Positions 63,718 through 64,000 of a stretch of DNA of 64,000 nucleotides are shown piece after piece. This stretch comes from Salinicola lusitanus (GTDB lineage: Bacteria > Pseudomonadota > Gammaproteobacteria > Pseudomonadales > Halomonadaceae), in NCBI RefSeq assembly GCF_003206045.1, contig NZ_PZJM01000009.1, positions 310,001 through 374,000 of the forward strand. The letters are read 5' to 3'. Within the stretch, counting starts at the first letter, position 1; every line of letters begins with the position of its first letter. The position numbers were made by a program, and so were the translations under genes. The notes under the pieces were generated by a model, which was not told where the DNA came from, ran no database searches, and was given only the letters and a program-made list of their open reading frames with translations.

Positions 63718-64000
63718 TTACTGTGCGGTGGACGGCTTGGCGGCTTCGGCTTCGCTCGACAGGCGAATGGTGATGTCATCGCTGACATTGGGCACATACT
63801 GATCCAGGCCGAAATCGCTGCGCTGAAGGGTCGTCTCGGCGTCGAAGCCCAGCGCCGGCACCTTCGCCATCGGATGCTCGCCAACGCCATTGAGCGTGGC
63901 GTGCAGCACGACCGGCTTGGTCACGCCCTTGAGGGTCAGGTCGCCATGCACGTCGTACCTATCTTCGCCCATCGATTCGATCTCGGTACTCTTGAACGTG
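63718..64000 (-). CDS. YceI family lipid-binding protein (C-terminal part; cut by window end)
   Basis: The frame is open to the window end and reads TFKSTEIESMGEDRYDVHG-DLTLKGVTKPVVLHATLNG, a hallmark of the YceI beta-barrel family, which binds polyprenoid lipids in the periplasm. The visible 94 residues hold the C-terminal strands (LQRSDFGLDQYVPNVSDDITIRL). The signal peptide and first half lie beyond the window. Confidence 0.88.
   Translation of the reverse strand, partial: TFKSTEIESMGEDRYDVHGDLTLKGVTKPVVLHATLNGVGEHPMAKVPALGFDAETTLQRSDFGLDQYVPNVSDDITIRLSSEAEAAKPSTAQ

Overview
The window is a high-GC gammaproteobacterial chromosome segment. Gene content and protein flavour point to the Halomonadaceae (Halomonas, Salinicola or Chromohalobacter type): glycine-betaine catabolism beside a BCCT transporter, a full leucine/valine degradation cluster, an SOS mutasome, and the order hupB - rubB - ubiC - ubiA - phoB - phoR that I also recall from Pseudomonas. 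Genes are dense and mostly in tight operons. Assignment to family is inference from protein resemblance; no rRNA or tRNA gene was seen.

Layout. 1-3.9 kb: end of gbcA, gbcB, a small coupled leader ORF and a BCCT transporter. 3.9-4.3 kb: a small gene graveyard (MFS and SDR C-terminal remnants). 4.3-9.0 kb: SDR, hdeD-like, mltA, pdxY and a DUF72 gene. 9.1-10.0 kb: a LiuR-type MerR regulator and a SnoaL-like protein. 10.4-12.5 kb: a foreign, partly AT-rich island in which two genes coding for HEPN-type proteins each end in an integron attC site, with no integrase in view. This is an orphan cassette array (CALIN type). 12.6-14.5 kb: a tautomerase-like gene, a membrane-anchored HEPN-like gene, a diverged remnant of the liuE 3' end, and a methyltransferase. 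14.5-25 kb (minus strand): liuEDCBA plus MaoC, acyl-CoA synthetase and a GntP-type permease. 25.2-32.8 kb: thioesterase, acyl-CoA ligase, thiolase, and the isobutyryl-CoA/valine branch (SDR, 3-hydroxyisobutyryl-CoA hydrolase, enoyl-CoA hydratase, acyl-CoA dehydrogenase); a 140-bp MITE-like element sits inside this operon. 33.1-38.9 kb: branched-chain 2-oxoacid dehydrogenase E1a, E1b and E2, followed 9 bp later by a Hanks-type kinase. 39-47.4 kb: an NSS symporter, a small protein, hexR, and a LexA-controlled imuA-imuB-dnaE2 operon whose dnaE2 has a repeat-built N-terminal extension. 47.4-64 kb: a heptanucleotide satellite, yhcB/zapG, uvrD, phoU, cysZ, sodA, a siderophore-interacting protein, an M23 peptidase, a chemoreceptor, phoR/phoB, ubiA/ubiC, rubB, hupB, a hypothetical gene and a partial yceI.

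How it works together. The central 9-37 kb block is a branched-chain amino-acid catabolon. BCKDH makes the branched acyl-CoAs; LiuA-E takes isovaleryl-CoA to acetoacetate and acetyl-CoA; the 29-33 kb operon takes isobutyryl-CoA to 3-hydroxyisobutyrate. Palindromes built around TTGACGTTAACGTCAA lie upstream of liuA, between the permease and thioesterase genes and between the valine and bkd operons, with a related dyad before the MerR gene itself. This fits one LiuR regulon. The integron island separates the regulator from the liu operon.

Most unusual items: the HEPN cassette array with its boundary remnants; the kinase coupled to BCKDH, whose E1a keeps serines equivalent to the regulated sites of the mammalian enzyme; the MITE inside the valine operon; and the expanding repeats in dnaE2.
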